From positions 1-40,594 of the forward strand of contig NZ_QXEV01000016.1 of NCBI RefSeq assembly GCF_003550015.1: 40,594 bases of DNA. Direction: 5' to 3'. Shown here in pieces: positions 23,845 to 33,096 of the stretch. Position 1 is the first letter of the stretch. Each line of letters opens with the position of its first letter. The position numbers and the translations under genes are program-made. This DNA comes from Anaeroplasma bactoclasticum (GTDB lineage: Bacteria; Bacillota_I; Bacilli_A; Acholeplasmatales; Anaeroplasmataceae). The notes under the pieces are model-generated. The model saw only the letters and a list, made by a program, of their open reading frames with translations, searched no databases and was not told the origin of the DNA.

Positions 23845-26800
23845 ATGAAGAAATTTTTATCCCGCGCTGCACTAGGAGTTGCAGCTGCAGGTGTATTTGC
23901 GCTAGCTTCTTGTGGAAATGATAACCAGACTACAACAACTGACGAAAAGACAACTACTGTACCAGCGCCAACAACTACAACTGATAATAAAGTTAATGAG
24001 GCAGCAGAAAAATTATTAGCTAATTTGATTTTCGAACAGGATGGTACTGCTGTTAGTGGTAATGTTTCACTTCCTGCTTACTTAGCAAGTGGCGAAACAC
24101 AGGTTACTATTGATTGGGAATCTGATAATGAATTAGTTAAAGTTGGTACTACTATCGATGAGACAAAGGGTGTTTTCACTGCAACAGTTGATAGACCAGA
24201 AGAGGAAGCAGTAACAGTTACATTAACTGCATCTATTACTTTTGCTGGTGGAGAAGCAAAAAGACAGTTTACAGTATTAGTTAATCCATATACTATTTCT
24301 GATGCAATCGATTCATTCAAGTTTGCATATAATAATGGAACAGTTGAAGATGATTTTGAAGTTCCAACTTCATTTGAATTCAATAAGCAAACTGTTACAA
24401 TTGAATGGAGCATTCCTGATTCTGCAAAGGAGTATTTAAGTGTTGATGAAGATGGAAAGACAATCCATGTAGTTCAGCAGCAAAATAGAGAAAAGGCTCA
24501 AATCAAGGCTGAATTTACATATAAGAAAGAGAAGTTATCTCGTAATTATAGATTAAATGTTTACCATGTAAGAACTGCATTAGAATTATTACATACATTC
24601 TATGATGAACCAGGTGCAGAAGCATACACATTAAAGGGTTATGTTGCACACAAGGCAGGATTTGATGCTTCTTATGGTAATGGTTATTTATATGTTGTAG
24701 ACCAGACATTAGAAGGAGGTTACTATGTATATCGTGCATATTGTGACCAAGAAACTTGGGATCAATTAGAAATTGGTACACCAGTTGAAATTCCAGCATG
24801 TAAGTCTACAGATTACAATGGCTTAATTGAAGTAGGTCAGAATAAGGAAAATATCGTTAAGGTTTCTACAGAACTTCCTGCACTTACAACAGAGCAATTA
24901 GAATTAGTAACAAAGGGTCTTGCTGCTGATCAGTTATTTGTAAAATATAGCCAGGGCGATAAGGAATTAATGTATCATACAGGCCAAAGAGTAAATCTTA
25001 CTTCTTGGAAGGTTGTTGATATTGATGCAACAACTACAGCTAAGAGCGGTGGTGTATTTGCTACATTAGAAAAGGCTGGCGTACAAGTAAAGGTTCAATT
25101 ATCTAAATATGCTGCAACATTAGATGGCGATATTGCTAAGGCAGCTGAAACACAGGTTAAGACACTTGCTGTTGGTGATTTCGTTAACGTAACTGGTATT
25201 TTATCTAATAATAATGGTTATTGTATTTATGTTTCTGATGAAACAACATTCACTAAGACAACTGATGATGCAAATGCATCTTTAGGCGAATTAAAGAATT
25301 TAGTTGATCCGGTATTTGCTGCACTTGCAAAATTCCCAGATGCAATTACTGAAGTATTTACTTTAGATAAGACTACAATTACAACTGCAGATGGTGTTGA
25401 ACTTACTATTGAGGCATCTAGCTTAGGTGCTTGGGAAGGTAATGTATTAACTATTACTCCAGAAACAACAGAAAAGACAATCAAGGTTACAGTTACTGCA
25501 GCTAAGGATGGCGTTTCATTTGCTAAGGAAATTGAAATCTATACAAAGCAAATGACTGCTGCTGATAAGGTTGCTGCAGAAAAGGAAGCATTAGAATTAG
25601 ATATTGATGATTTAGGAGAATATACTTTACCTACAGCTGGTAAGACATTTGCTGCAGTTCAGATTTCTTATGAATTAGTTGCTTCTGATATTGCTACATT
25701 TGATCCAGCTACTTCTAAATTAATTATTGATTCTGTTGATGAAGATACAAAGGTAACTTTAAATGTAACATTCACTTTAGGTGATGAAACAGATACAAAG
25801 GTAGTTGAATTAACAATTAAGAATCAGCCAAGATATGTTTCTGATAATGTTGCAGTTACTGCTCCAGAAGAAGATAAGGTTTATTTCTTAGGATTAAATC
25901 AGGAAAAGCTTGGTCAAGTATTATATGCAACAGGTGCTATTGCATCTAACAGACTTGCAACTACAACAGCTCCAGCACAGGCTATTACTGTTACAGTTGA
26001 GAAGATGGAATCTTCTTATGCAATTAAGCTTGCTAATGGTAAGTACTTATCATTAACATCTGCTGGTAAGCTAGATCTTGCTGATGAGCAGTTTGCTTGG
26101 GCATATGATTCTGAGCATGGTGCATGGGTTGGTACTGTAGGTGGAAAGAATTATTTCTTTGGTACTTATAATACATATAATACAATCTCAGCTTCTAGTG
26201 ATTCTTATATTGGAAATGATGGTCAGTGGAAGGGTGCATTATATTTAGCAACTGGCTTAACTAAGACAAAAGAAGAAAAGCTTGAGTATGAATTTGAAAG
26301 AACTGCAGCTGCAATTGCTTCTGAAGTAAAATCTGGTGCTACAGTTGTATTACCTACTTCAGGTACTGTATTCAGTGATGTAAAGGCTACATATGCAAAG
26401 AAGACTGAATCTGATAAGGCAACAGTTGATGGTGGCAATATTACATTCGGTATGGTTGGAACAACAACTAGAATTTGGTTCACAGTTACATTAACATGTG
26501 GTGATAAGGAATTAGTAGAAGAATTCTATTTTGATGTACAGCCAGTAGAATTTAAGGATGTTACAGAGTGCATAACTGATGTTAAAGTCGGTGATGAAGT
26601 ATTCATTAAGGGTGTTGTAACTAAGGTTTATACTGAATCAGGTAAAGATCCATATGCAATGATTACAGATGGTATTAATGAATTTGAAGTATTCGGTGCT
26701 GTAAAAGAAGGCTCAACATTAGATTATAGCAATCTTACAGTTGGTCAGGTAATTACAGCTTCTGGAGAGTATGCTTTATATGGTGCTACAAAAGAAACTG

Positions 26801-27549
26801 CAAAAGGAACTGCAGTAATTTATAGTGCTGAAGATGCAACTCCACAAGAAAAGGTAAATGCTACAAGAGTTGAACTTGCAATCGCAGATCAGTTTGCAAA
26901 TGCTACTGATGTACAGTTAGCTACAGCAGGTACAATCTTTACAGATACAACAATTTCTTGGGCAGTTAAGTCTGGAACAGGTGTAACAATTACAGATAAT
27001 AAGATGAGTGTAACATTAGGTGAGACTATTTCTACTGTTACAGTTACTGCAACAGTTAAACTTGGAGATGATGTAACAGCTACTAAGGATATTACATTCA
27101 AGGTATATGATGCAAATACTGCAAACGCACATTCTACAGTTACTTCAAATACTACAGCAGCTGCAGAGGGTATTAATTTGACAACTACTTTAGGTTTAAA
27201 TGATGATATTTTTGAAGTAACATATGCTAAGGGCGATGGTTCAAACGATACTGCAATTAGAACTGATGGCGTTCGTTTATATGGTACAAAAGGAAAAGCT
27301 AATGGAAATAGCTTAACATTTACAACAGAAACAGGTTATAAGATTGATTGGGTTCTAATTCAATTTGATACTGAATCTGATGGCGCATGTGCAGTAGTTA
27401 AGGCTGGCGATACAGTCTTAACTGCCGCTGATGGCGTTTATACAGTTAATGGTACTACATTCACATTAATTGATGATAATTCAAATGTAACTAAAAATAC
27501 TCAGGTACGTTTCCAGAGAATTGTTATTCATTATTCTGTAGTTGAATAA
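23845..27549 (+). CDS. giant multidomain surface lipoprotein with Ig-like and OB-like modules
   Basis: The 1,234-residue lipoprotein (lipobox ALASC, Cys23; Thr-rich linker to about residue 50) is a string of beta modules. Ig-like repeats of the bacterial atypical Ig type lie near 50-245, 490-680, 825-905 and 1005-1100 (for example VSLPAYLASGETQVTIDWESDN). OB-like segments are near 245-350, 380-480 and 905-1000 (VKVGDEVFIKGVVTKV). A beta-rich module at about 664-805 resembles one in the secreted endonuclease at 36534-38987. The C-terminal domain (KGDGSNDTAIRTDGVRLYGTKG) is of a kind I associate with secreted nucleases. It likely binds polymer, perhaps nucleic acid. It is the last gene before the operon terminator. 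Confidence 0.85.
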   Translation: MKKFLSRAALGVAAAGVFALASCGNDNQTTTTDEKTTTVPAPTTTTDNKVNEAAEKLLANLIFEQDGTAVSGNVSLPAYLASGETQVTIDWESDNELVKVGTTIDETKGVFTATVDRPEEEAVTVTLTASITFAGGEAKRQFTVLVNPYTISDAIDSFKFAYNNGTVEDDFEVPTSFEFNKQTVTIEWSIPDSAKEYLSVDEDGKTIHVVQQQNREKAQIKAEFTYKKEKLSRNYRLNVYHVRTALELLHTFYDEPGAEAYTLKGYVAHKAGFDASYGNGYLYVVDQTLEGGYYVYRAYCDQETWDQLEIGTPVEIPACKSTDYNGLIEVGQNKENIVKVSTELPALTTEQLELVTKGLAADQLFVKYSQGDKELMYHTGQRVNLTSWKVVDIDATTTAKSGGVFATLEKAGVQVKVQLSKYAATLDGDIAKAAETQVKTLAVGDFVNVTGILSNNNGYCIYVSDETTFTKTTDDANASLGELKNLVDPVFAALAKFPDAITEVFTLDKTTITTADGVELTIEASSLGAWEGNVLTITPETTEKTIKVTVTAAKDGVSFAKEIEIYTKQMTAADKVAAEKEALELDIDDLGEYTLPTAGKTFAAVQISYELVASDIATFDPATSKLIIDSVDEDTKVTLNVTFTLGDETDTKVVELTIKNQPRYVSDNVAVTAPEEDKVYFLGLNQEKLGQVLYATGAIASNRLATTTAPAQAITVTVEKMESSYAIKLANGKYLSLTSAGKLDLADEQFAWAYDSEHGAWVGTVGGKNYFFGTYNTYNTISASSDSYIGNDGQWKGALYLATGLTKTKEEKLEYEFERTAAAIASEVKSGATVVLPTSGTVFSDVKATYAKKTESDKATVDGGNITFGMVGTTTRIWFTVTLTCGDKELVEEFYFDVQPVEFKDVTECITDVKVGDEVFIKGVVTKVYTESGKDPYAMITDGINEFEVFGAVKEGSTLDYSNLTVGQVITASGEYALYGATKETAKGTAVIYSAEDATPQEKVNATRVELAIADQFANATDVQLATAGTIFTDTTISWAVKSGTGVTITDNKMSVTLGETISTVTVTATVKLGDDVTATKDITFKVYDANTANAHSTVTSNTTAAAEGINLTTTLGLNDDIFEVTYAKGDGSNDTAIRTDGVRLYGTKGKANGNSLTFTTETGYKIDWVLIQFDTESDGACAVVKAGDTVLTAADGVYTVNGTTFTLIDDNSNVTKNTQVRFQRIVIHYSVVE

Positions 27550-27587
27550 TCAGTTTTTGAGAAAAACTAATTGAGAAAATTAACATT

Positions 27588-27617
27588 AAGGGTTTCGAGG
27601 GTTCGAAACCCTTTTTG
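27588..27617 (+). terminator. intrinsic terminator of the nuclease/ABC operon
   Basis: AAGGGTTTCGA (27588-27598) pairs perfectly with TCGAAACCCTT (27603-27613), followed by TTT. A weaker hairpin AGTTTTT/AAAAACT lies just upstream. Together they end the 15.8-27.5 kb transcript. Confidence 0.85.
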
Positions 27618-27687
27618 TTGTTTACAAAACACATTATTTTTGTGAGTTTTCACATAAAGTTTCCTTTAGATACTTGAATTTTTATAG

Positions 27688-27729
27688 TATAATATGCTAT
27701 GTAGTAAAGGAATTGATATCTTTGCTATA
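27688..27729 (+). promoter_or_regulatory. promoter followed by a 5'-end hairpin
   Basis: TATAAT at 27688-27693 (weak -35 TTTAGA at 17 bases) would start RNA near 27700. Precisely there TGTAGTAAAG (27700-27709) can pair with CTTTGCTATA (27720-27729). A hairpin at the extreme 5' end usually protects mRNA from degradation. Confidence 0.5.
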
Positions 27730-27757
27730 GAATAATTAAATAACAGGGAGTGATTTT

Positions 27758-28810
27758 ATGAAGGTTAAAAACCGTTTAGCTGCAGCCATCGCGGCCTTAG
27801 CTACAATGGGTCATACCGCAATGTCATCTCTGCGTAATGAAGATAAAGATAAAGCCCAAGGGGCTCAAGAAAGATATTTAGGATTTCAAGAGGGATTAGA
27901 ATCTGTAGATGAGATTTTATTAAAGAATACCTTAAATTCTATTGAGCTACCTGAAGAGCCAGAGGATACATTTTTACTTGATACATTTATTGATGATATC
28001 ATTATTAATTGGTCATCCTCTAATGAAAGAATAATATCTATCAATGGTGGTACAGCGAATGTACTTCATCCAAGAGGTGGAGTAGATCAAAAGGTAAAGA
28101 TAACAGCAAGTGCATTTTTAAGAGATGCAGCTGTATCTAGAGATTTTGAAATTACAGTAGCTGCTTTAGAAGATGATTCTATGACTATTGCGGATGTTTT
28201 AAATTCTAAGGTTGGTTCAAGGGTTTCAATGCATGGAATTGTTTCAGCATTCCTATATGCTTCTGGAGATCATCCAGAGTATCGTGCAGGCTTTTATGTT
28301 ACAGATTCTACAGGTACAGTGTATGTTTATGGTAATATGGCAGAGGATGTTGAGGTTGGTGATGAGGTTTATGTTTCTGGAATTAAGAGCGTAAGATTTA
28401 ATACCCCTCAGGTATATAATCCTTATAATTTAACGATTATTTCTAGAAATAATACACCATCTTGGGATGCGGTAGACACATCAAAAACTGTAGAAGAAAT
28501 ATATAATTTAGGTAAAGATGCTGTAGGAAATGTATATGAATTTGATGCACATGTATCTAAAAATCAATATGGATTATATACATTAAAGGATATTAATTAC
28601 AAAGAAAATGGTGCAGCATTTAAATATTATTTTGCTGGTACTATAACACCTGATGCTGAAAATTATGCATCAGAATTAAGAGGAAAAGAAAACCAAATTG
28701 TTCGTGTTAAATTTGCTGTAGGAGCAAATCAGGATTGGGATTTACGTGGTGACGTATTAGATATTGTATCTTATGAAAAGGAAGAAGAAAAAGACTCTCA
28801 AGAATCCTGA
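27758..28810 (+). CDS. secreted or surface Ig/OB-fold protein
   Basis: The 350-residue protein has a hydrophobic N-terminus (AAAIAALATMGHTAM) that may be a signal peptide or membrane anchor, without a lipobox or Thr linker. An atypical Ig-like module (about 45-140, INWSSSNERIISINGG) and one or two OB-like modules follow (about 145-230, GSRVSMHGIVSAFLY ... GDEVYVSGIKSV). The module types match those of the giant lipoprotein just upstream, so the two may share a ligand or arise from duplication. It has its own promoter. A GGGAGTG site precedes the ATG and a TGA stop ends it. Confidence 0.75.
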   Translation: MKVKNRLAAAIAALATMGHTAMSSLRNEDKDKAQGAQERYLGFQEGLESVDEILLKNTLNSIELPEEPEDTFLLDTFIDDIIINWSSSNERIISINGGTANVLHPRGGVDQKVKITASAFLRDAAVSRDFEITVAALEDDSMTIADVLNSKVGSRVSMHGIVSAFLYASGDHPEYRAGFYVTDSTGTVYVYGNMAEDVEVGDEVYVSGIKSVRFNTPQVYNPYNLTIISRNNTPSWDAVDTSKTVEEIYNLGKDAVGNVYEFDAHVSKNQYGLYTLKDINYKENGAAFKYYFAGTITPDAENYASELRGKENQIVRVKFAVGANQDWDLRGDVLDIVSYEKEEEKDSQES

Positions 28811-28819
28811 GAGCCTTTT
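28795..28819 (+). terminator. intrinsic terminator at the end of the Ig/OB gene
   Basis: CTCTCA (28795-28800) pairs with TGAGAG (28808-28813), followed by CCTTTTT. It contains the stop codon and ends about 12 bases before tilS, so tilS must rely on read-through or an unseen promoter. Confidence 0.65.
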
Positions 28820-28830
28820 TAAAAGAGTGT

Positions 28831-30138
28831 ATGGAAAAAAAGATTGCAAAGTTTTTAAAGGAACAAAACTTAATAATTGATAAGCCTTTAATTGTTGCAG
28901 TTTCTGGTGGTGCAGATTCTGTAGCTCTTTTATATGTATTATATAAATTAGGATATAAGGTTATCTTAGCTCATGTAAACCACCACAAAAGAAAGGAATC
29001 AGAAATAGAAGAGGCAGAAATGAAGAAATTTGCAGATTCTTTATCTATTCCTTTTGAGCTTTTAAATTATCATTATGATGGAATGGATAATTTCCATAAT
29101 GATTCTCATAATGCAAGATATAATTTCTTTAAAGAATTATGTGCTAAATATAATACAAATATGATTGCAACAGCCCATCATATGGATGACCAAATAGAAA
29201 CTGTATTAATGAAATTAATGGAAGGCTCTAATCTATATGGTTATGGTGGTATTGCAATATTAAATGATGATGGAGAATATAAAATTATAAGACCACTTCT
29301 TTGTGTAGATAAAGAAGAAATATATTCTTATGTTAAAAACAATAATTTAGTTTATTTTGAGGATTCTTCTAATCATCAGGATGATTTTTTAAGAAATAGA
29401 TTAAGACATCATGTAGTTCCTTTATTAAAGGCGGAATGTCCTTCCTTAGGTGAGAAAATTGAGGAATATTCTATTCAAGCACATGAGGCATTTGATTATA
29501 TTAGAAGACAAAGTAAAGCCTATTTAAAGGAAAATAATGATGAAATAAGCTATGAATCCTTTAATGGTTTAGATATCGCTTTAAGAAAGGATATTATCGC
29601 TTTATTATTAGAGAATAATAATATCAGAAAGAATAATGATATTATTCTTAAAATATTAAAAATAATGGAAGAATCTAATGGTTCTAAAGAGATTCATTTA
29701 GAAGGAAAATATCTATTTGTAAGAAGCTATAATATAGGAAAAATTGTTTTAAAAACAGAAATAAGCGATGCTTCTTATCTAATGAATCTAGAGGATACCA
29801 TTACAATTGGAAACTATATGTTTTATTTCACAAAATCACATAATAATATTTTGGCAAAAAGCATTAATTTATGCTATAATGTTTTAGAATTCCCATTTAC
29901 CATTAGATATATAAAGGAAGGGGATAATATTCACCTTAATGTAGGTACAAAAAAGGTATCTAGAATCTTAATTGATAAGAAGGTTCCTAAGGAGAATAGA
30001 TCACAAGTTCCTGTAGTAATTAATGGAAATGGAGAAATACTTTGGGTATATGATTATGCCAAAAGTGATTCTGTTTCAAAACAGAAAAATAGTGGAGATA
30101 TTTATTTAGTTTGTGAGGTTATAAAGCATGATGAATGA
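28831..30138 (+). CDS. tilS: tRNA(Ile)-lysidine synthetase
   Basis: The 435-residue enzyme converts C34 of the AUA-reading tRNA(Ile) to lysidine. The PP-loop SGGADS is at 25-30 and the second conserved region ATAHHMDDQIETVLMKLMEGS is intact; a C-terminal substrate-binding domain of normal length follows. The ATG at 28831 has only a weak GAG upstream. It is followed by hpt with an 11-base overlap; tilS-hpt-ftsH is the conserved Firmicutes order. It ends with TGA, evidence that TGA is a stop in this genome. Confidence 0.95.
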   Translation: MEKKIAKFLKEQNLIIDKPLIVAVSGGADSVALLYVLYKLGYKVILAHVNHHKRKESEIEEAEMKKFADSLSIPFELLNYHYDGMDNFHNDSHNARYNFFKELCAKYNTNMIATAHHMDDQIETVLMKLMEGSNLYGYGGIAILNDDGEYKIIRPLLCVDKEEIYSYVKNNNLVYFEDSSNHQDDFLRNRLRHHVVPLLKAECPSLGEKIEEYSIQAHEAFDYIRRQSKAYLKENNDEISYESFNGLDIALRKDIIALLLENNNIRKNNDIILKILKIMEESNGSKEIHLEGKYLFVRSYNIGKIVLKTEISDASYLMNLEDTITIGNYMFYFTKSHNNILAKSINLCYNVLEFPFTIRYIKEGDNIHLNVGTKKVSRILIDKKVPKENRSQVPVVINGNGEILWVYDYAKSDSVSKQKNSGDIYLVCEVIKHDE

Positions 30139-30664
30139 TGATATTCAGAAGATTAGCGTTTCTGAAGATGAAATTAAACACATTGTTGAAAGACTAGGTA
30201 CACAAATTTCTAAGGATTATCAAGGAAGAAATCCATTATTTATTGGACTTTTAAAGGGATGTATTCCTTTTATGTCTGATTTATTAAAATATGTGGATAT
30301 TGATTGTACATTAGAATATATGAAAGTATCATCTTATGATGGAACAAAGTCTACTGGTGTTGTTACAGTTAAGGGAGGATTACCTATAGTTAAAGATAGA
30401 GAAGTCATTTTAATTGATGATATCTTAGATACAGGTAGAACATTAGATGCTGTAAGAAAAATGTTAGTAGAAGCAGGAGCTAAAAGTGTTACAATATGTG
30501 TTTTATTAGATAAGCCAGAAGGAAGAAAGGTAGATATTACACCTGCTTATGTCGGTGGACTTGTACCTAATGAATTCGTTGTAGGATATGGCTTAGATTA
30601 TAATGAGCATTATCGTAATTTACCATATATTGGTGTATTAAAAGAAAAGGTTTATTCGAAGTAG
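30128..30664 (+). CDS. hpt: hypoxanthine phosphoribosyltransferase
   Basis: The 178-residue purine-salvage enzyme joins hypoxanthine or guanine to PRPP. The PRPP-binding signature VILIDDILDTGRTLDAV is complete and the fold elements FIGLLKGCIPFMSDLL and EYMKVSSYDGTKSTG are typical. The ATG at 30128 overlaps tilS by 11 bases; the next codon is also ATG and either could serve. Salvage of free bases fits a lifestyle that degrades external nucleic acid, although the gene is near universal at this position. Confidence 0.95.
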   Translation: MMNDDIQKISVSEDEIKHIVERLGTQISKDYQGRNPLFIGLLKGCIPFMSDLLKYVDIDCTLEYMKVSSYDGTKSTGVVTVKGGLPIVKDREVILIDDILDTGRTLDAVRKMLVEAGAKSVTICVLLDKPEGRKVDITPAYVGGLVPNEFVVGYGLDYNEHYRNLPYIGVLKEKVYSK

Positions 30665-30673
30665 GAGGTATTT

Positions 30674-32746
30674 ATGCAGGACAATAACCAAAAAGAGCCT
30701 CAGGAAAAGAAGTCAAGAAGAAGATTTGACATTGTCTTTATCCTTGTGGTTGTTATCTTAATTGTTTGTATTTTCTTCTTAATCCGTGGCTTTACTAAGA
30801 GTAATCCGGATACATTAGATTATCAAACATTTGTTAATGCTCTTGATTCTGGTAAGGTAACAGGAACAATTAACGCAACTCCAGTTGGTGGAGATAATTA
30901 TTTAATGTATAACCTAACAGGTACATATATTAATGGAAATGGTGATACTGTTGGATTTACTATTAATGTAACAAATGACATATTATCTTCATTTATTACA
31001 AAATATGCAGGATATAAATTCTATTTAGTTCCTGTACAGGATAATATGTGGTTATCTATTCTAATTAGCTTCCTACCATATATTATTATGGCTATCATTT
31101 TCTTCTTCTTATTTAGAAGCTTAATGAAGAGCCAGGGTGGTGCTGGTGGAGCATTTGATTTTGCAAAATCCACAGCTAAGCTATCTAGAGGTAAGAGTGT
31201 AACATTTAAGGATGTTGCAGGTTGTGATGAAGAGAAGGAAGAAATGGTTGAAATCGTCGACTTCCTTAAAAACCCAAGAAAGTATAATGAAATTGGTGCT
31301 AGAGTACCTAAGGGTGTTATCCTTGTAGGTCCTCCAGGAACAGGTAAAACATTAATTGCTAAGGCAGTAGCTGGAGAAGCAGGAGTACCATTCTTCTCTA
31401 TTTCTGGTTCTGACTTCGTTGAAATGTTTGTTGGTGTTGGTGCTTCCCGTGTACGTGATATGTTTAAAACTGCTAAGGAAAATGCTCCATGTATTATCTT
31501 CATCGATGAAATTGATGCGGTAGGTAGACAGCGTGGTGCAGGACTTGGCGGTGGACACGATGAGCGTGAGCAGACATTAAACCAGCTATTAGTTGAAATG
31601 GATGGTTTCAATGGTAATACAGGTATTATCATTATGGCTGCAACAAACCGTCCAGATGTACTAGACCCAGCTTTACTTAGACCAGGTCGTTTCGACCGTC
31701 AGATTACTATTTCTAATCCAGATGTAAGAGGAAGAGAAGCTATTTTAGCAGTTCATGCTAGAAATAAGCACCTATCTCCAGATGTAAGACTTGGTGATGT
31801 AGCTCAAAGAACTCCAGGATTCTCTGGTGCGGATTTGGAAAACCTATTAAATGAAGCAGCATTACTTGCTGCAAGAGATAACCGTAAGGTAATTACTCCA
31901 AGAGATATCGATGAAGCAACAGACCGTGTAATGATGGGTCCTGCTAAGAAATCTAAGAAGTATACCGAAAAGGAAAGAAGATTAGTTGCATACCATGAAG
32001 CTGGTCATGCAGTTGTTGGTATTAAGCTTGAAAACGCAAGCCAGGTACAAAAGATTACAATTGTACCAAGAGGTCAGGCTGGTGGATATAACCTAATGAT
32101 GCCAAAGGAAGAAACTTATTTCCACACTAAAACTCAGATGCTAGAAACAATTACTGGCTTCTTAGGTGGTAGAGTTGCTGAAGAATTAGTATTTAATGAG
32201 GTTTCAACCGGTGCATCTAATGACTTCCAAAATGCTACAAACCTAGCTAGAAGCATGGTTACACAATTTGGTATGTCTGAGCTTGGTCCTGTTCAATATG
32301 AACAGCAGGGTGGTTCTGTATTCTTAGGTAGAGATTACCTAAAGGAAAAGAATTTCTCTGATCAGGTTGCATTAGAAATTGACCGTGAACAAAGAAGAAT
32401 TATTGAAGAGTGCTATGAAAGAGCTCGTAAGGTAATTTCTGAAAACATGGATTTATTAACAAATATCGCTGAATATCTACTTAAGATTGAAACAATTAAC
32501 AAAAGAGATATTGATGAGATTGTCGCAACAGGTCACTTACAGTGGTGTGATGAAAAATACACTAAGGGTGTAGCACCAAAGGAAGTTAATTCTCCTGTAG
32601 AGACTATAGATACTCCAACAGAGCCTAAAACTGAAGCTTTAGATGAAAAGCCTGAAGAGAATAAGACAGAAGCTTTAGAAGAAAAAGAATTCAACGTAGA
32701 CGATAATCTAGTTGAAACAAATAACGATAATAAAGAGAGCGAATAA
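30674..32746 (+). CDS. ftsH: ATP-dependent zinc metalloprotease FtsH
   Basis: The 690-residue membrane AAA protease degrades misfolded and regulatory proteins. Two membrane segments (about 18-38 and 126-148) enclose a short external domain. Walker A GPPGTGKT (219-226), Walker B IIFIDEID (274-281), the second region of homology ([20 protein letters not shown]) and zinc motif HEAGH (441-445) are present. The last roughly 60 residues are Glu/Thr/Pro-rich and probably disordered. GGAGG precedes the ATG, 9 bases after hpt. Confidence 0.97.
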   Translation: MQDNNQKEPQEKKSRRRFDIVFILVVVILIVCIFFLIRGFTKSNPDTLDYQTFVNALDSGKVTGTINATPVGGDNYLMYNLTGTYINGNGDTVGFTINVTNDILSSFITKYAGYKFYLVPVQDNMWLSILISFLPYIIMAIIFFFLFRSLMKSQGGAGGAFDFAKSTAKLSRGKSVTFKDVAGCDEEKEEMVEIVDFLKNPRKYNEIGARVPKGVILVGPPGTGKTLIAKAVAGEAGVPFFSISGSDFVEMFVGVGASRVRDMFKTAKENAPCIIFIDEIDAVGRQRGAGLGGGHDEREQTLNQLLVEMDGFNGNTGIIIMAATNRPDVLDPALLRPGRFDRQITISNPDVRGREAILAVHARNKHLSPDVRLGDVAQRTPGFSGADLENLLNEAALLAARDNRKVITPRDIDEATDRVMMGPAKKSKKYTEKERRLVAYHEAGHAVVGIKLENASQVQKITIVPRGQAGGYNLMMPKEETYFHTKTQMLETITGFLGGRVAEELVFNEVSTGASNDFQNATNLARSMVTQFGMSELGPVQYEQQGGSVFLGRDYLKEKNFSDQVALEIDREQRRIIEECYERARKVISENMDLLTNIAEYLLKIETINKRDIDEIVATGHLQWCDEKYTKGVAPKEVNSPVETIDTPTEPKTEALDEKPEENKTEALEEKEFNVDDNLVETNNDNKESE

Positions 32747-32747
32747 G

Positions 32748-33002
32748 ATGCGTTTAGATAAGTATCTTAAGGTTTCTAGATTAATTAAAAGAAGAACCTT
32801 AGCTAAAGAGGTTGCTGAAGCAGAAAGAATCTTAGTAAATGATAAGCCTGCCAAGCCATCTAAAGAGCTAAAGGTTGGAGATTTAATTACTATCGAATTT
32901 GGAAATAAGATTGTAACTGTTAGAGTTAAGTCTTTAGAAGCTACTGTAAAAAAGAGCGAAGCTTTAGAGCTATATGAGTTCGTAAGTGAGGTTAAAAAGT
33001 AA
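32748..33002 (+). CDS. rqcP: S4-domain RNA-binding protein, RqcP-like
   Basis: The 84-residue protein is a single S4 domain: MRLDKYLKVSRLIKRRTLAKEV ... ILVNDKPAKPSKELKVGDLITIEFG. B. subtilis RqcP (YabO) has this size and works with RqcH to add alanine tails to stalled nascent chains on 50S subunits. HslR/RlbA-type heat-shock S4 proteins are the alternative. The ATG at 32748, one base after the ftsH stop, matches the family start; longer readings extend into ftsH. A strong terminator follows. Confidence 0.88.
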   Translation: MRLDKYLKVSRLIKRRTLAKEVAEAERILVNDKPAKPSKELKVGDLITIEFGNKIVTVRVKSLEATVKKSEALELYEFVSEVKK

Positions 33003-33035
33003 AATCTGCAATTTTTTTGCAGATTTTTTCTTTTT
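33001..33035 (+). terminator. intrinsic terminator of the tilS-rqcP operon
   Basis: AAAATCTGCAA (33001-33011) pairs with TTGCAGATTTT, followed by a T-rich run. It overlaps the rqcP stop codon. Confidence 0.85.
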
Positions 33036-33096
33036 TTGTCAATTTTTTTATCTTTTCTGACTATTTATTTAATGAAAGGGAAAAAAGGTGATAAAA

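Noticed and set aside
27588-27613. GGGTTCGAAACCC resembling a tRNA T-arm
   Set aside because: No acceptor, D-arm or anticodon arm is found around it; it is the loop side of a long terminator hairpin.
7477-30138. Mycoplasma genetic code (TGA as Trp)
   Set aside because: TGA closes the response regulator, the 27758 gene and tilS, each followed at once by another gene or a terminator, and Trp is coded by TGG throughout.
31021-31632. 203-residue frame on the - strand
   Set aside because: It lies fully inside the ftsH AAA domain and is compositionally a shadow.
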